From Puniceicoccales bacterium (GTDB lineage: Bacteria; Verrucomicrobiota; Verrucomicrobiia; Opitutales; Oceanipulchritudinaceae), in contig JAUVDD010000120.1 in assembly GCA_030595525.1 (NCBI GenBank), positions 1 to 5,680 of the forward strand: a stretch of 5,680 nucleotides of DNA. The letters are read 5' to 3'. The position numbers and the translations under genes are program-made. Every line of letters begins with the position of its first letter. The first letter of the stretch is position 1. The notes under the pieces were generated by a model. The model was not told the DNA's origin and searched no databases. It saw only the letters and a list, made by a program, of their open reading frames with translations. Shown one piece after another: positions 5,492 through 5,680 of this stretch.

Positions 5492-5680
5492 TTATGCTTC
5501 AGCAGGAACAGGTTCTTCCGTTGCTACTTCCACTTCCGTACCTTCCGCAGCAGGATCTTCTGCTGCCGGCTCTTCAGTCACAGGAACTTCAGCTGGTTTC
5601 CAATCACCGGTAGCGGGTCCGTGTATGGCTTCCAATTCGGCCTGCGACCAAGTGTCCTGGCGCTCACCGTAAGCTGCACG
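5492..5680 (-). CDS. Acidic C-terminal tail of an unidentified protein, 5' end outside window
   Basis: Reading leftward on the minus strand, the frame entering at the right edge gives 62 residues before a TAA at 5494-5492. The first part, about residues 1-30, is mixed and includes QDTWSQAELEAIHGPATGDW. From about residue 29 the chain becomes a low-complexity tail dominated by Glu, Ala, Pro, Val and Thr, with repeated TEEPA and AEDPAAE-like pieces and no basic residue. Such disordered acidic tails occur on ribosomal, membrane and DNA-associated proteins, so the tail does not identify the family, and I do not recognise the visible part. That it is coding is supported by the clean open frame in register to the edge, the protein-like composition and a stop just before the paired hairpins. 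Confidence 0.65.
   Translation of the reverse strand, partial: RAAYGERQDTWSQAELEAIHGPATGDWKPAEVPVTEEPAAEDPAAEGTEVEVATEEPVPAEA

Overview
The window looks like ordinary chromosomal DNA from a free-living, medium-GC bacterium. The gene families and sequence style point most plausibly to the PVC group, probably Verrucomicrobiota. This rests on three things: the GLHD-type secreted SGNH hydrolase, the two-half CbiX-like chelatase with a degenerate first half, and start codons that lack clear Shine-Dalgarno sequences. It is an inference from family resemblance; there is no rRNA or other marker here to prove it.

Layout: (1) On the minus strand, positions 1-1572 hold a two-gene unit: an aldo/keto reductase followed, with a 4-base ATGA overlap, by a secreted SGNH/GDSL-type hydrolase cut off by the left edge. 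(2) A 97-base divergent gap leads to a plus-strand M20-family metallodipeptidase (1670-3040). (3) Its 3' end overlaps by 29 bases, tail to tail, a minus-strand CbiX/SirB-like chelatase (3012-3845). (4) A 203-base divergent gap between the chelatase and pyrE holds three copies of a heptanucleotide-built repeat, two direct and one inverted, plus a short AT-rich palindrome. (5) On the plus strand come pyrE (orotate phosphoribosyltransferase, 4049-4621) and, 85 bases on, a YugP-type membrane zinc metallopeptidase (4707-5381). (6) A 110-base convergent gap holds two perfect hairpins, followed by the acidic Glu/Ala/Pro-rich C-terminal tail of an unidentified minus-strand gene running off the right edge (5492-5680).

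The genes do not form one pathway. They are housekeeping or general metabolic functions: carbonyl reduction and ester hydrolysis, peptide breakdown, tetrapyrrole metal insertion, pyrimidine synthesis and membrane proteolysis. Only the reductase and SGNH hydrolase are tightly coupled. I see no new multi-gene system, mobile element, CRISPR array or RNA gene. The most unusual element is the heptamer repeat cluster between the chelatase gene and pyrE. It can fold into a long hairpin and keeps reading frames open on both strands, which could mislead gene callers about the chelatase start.
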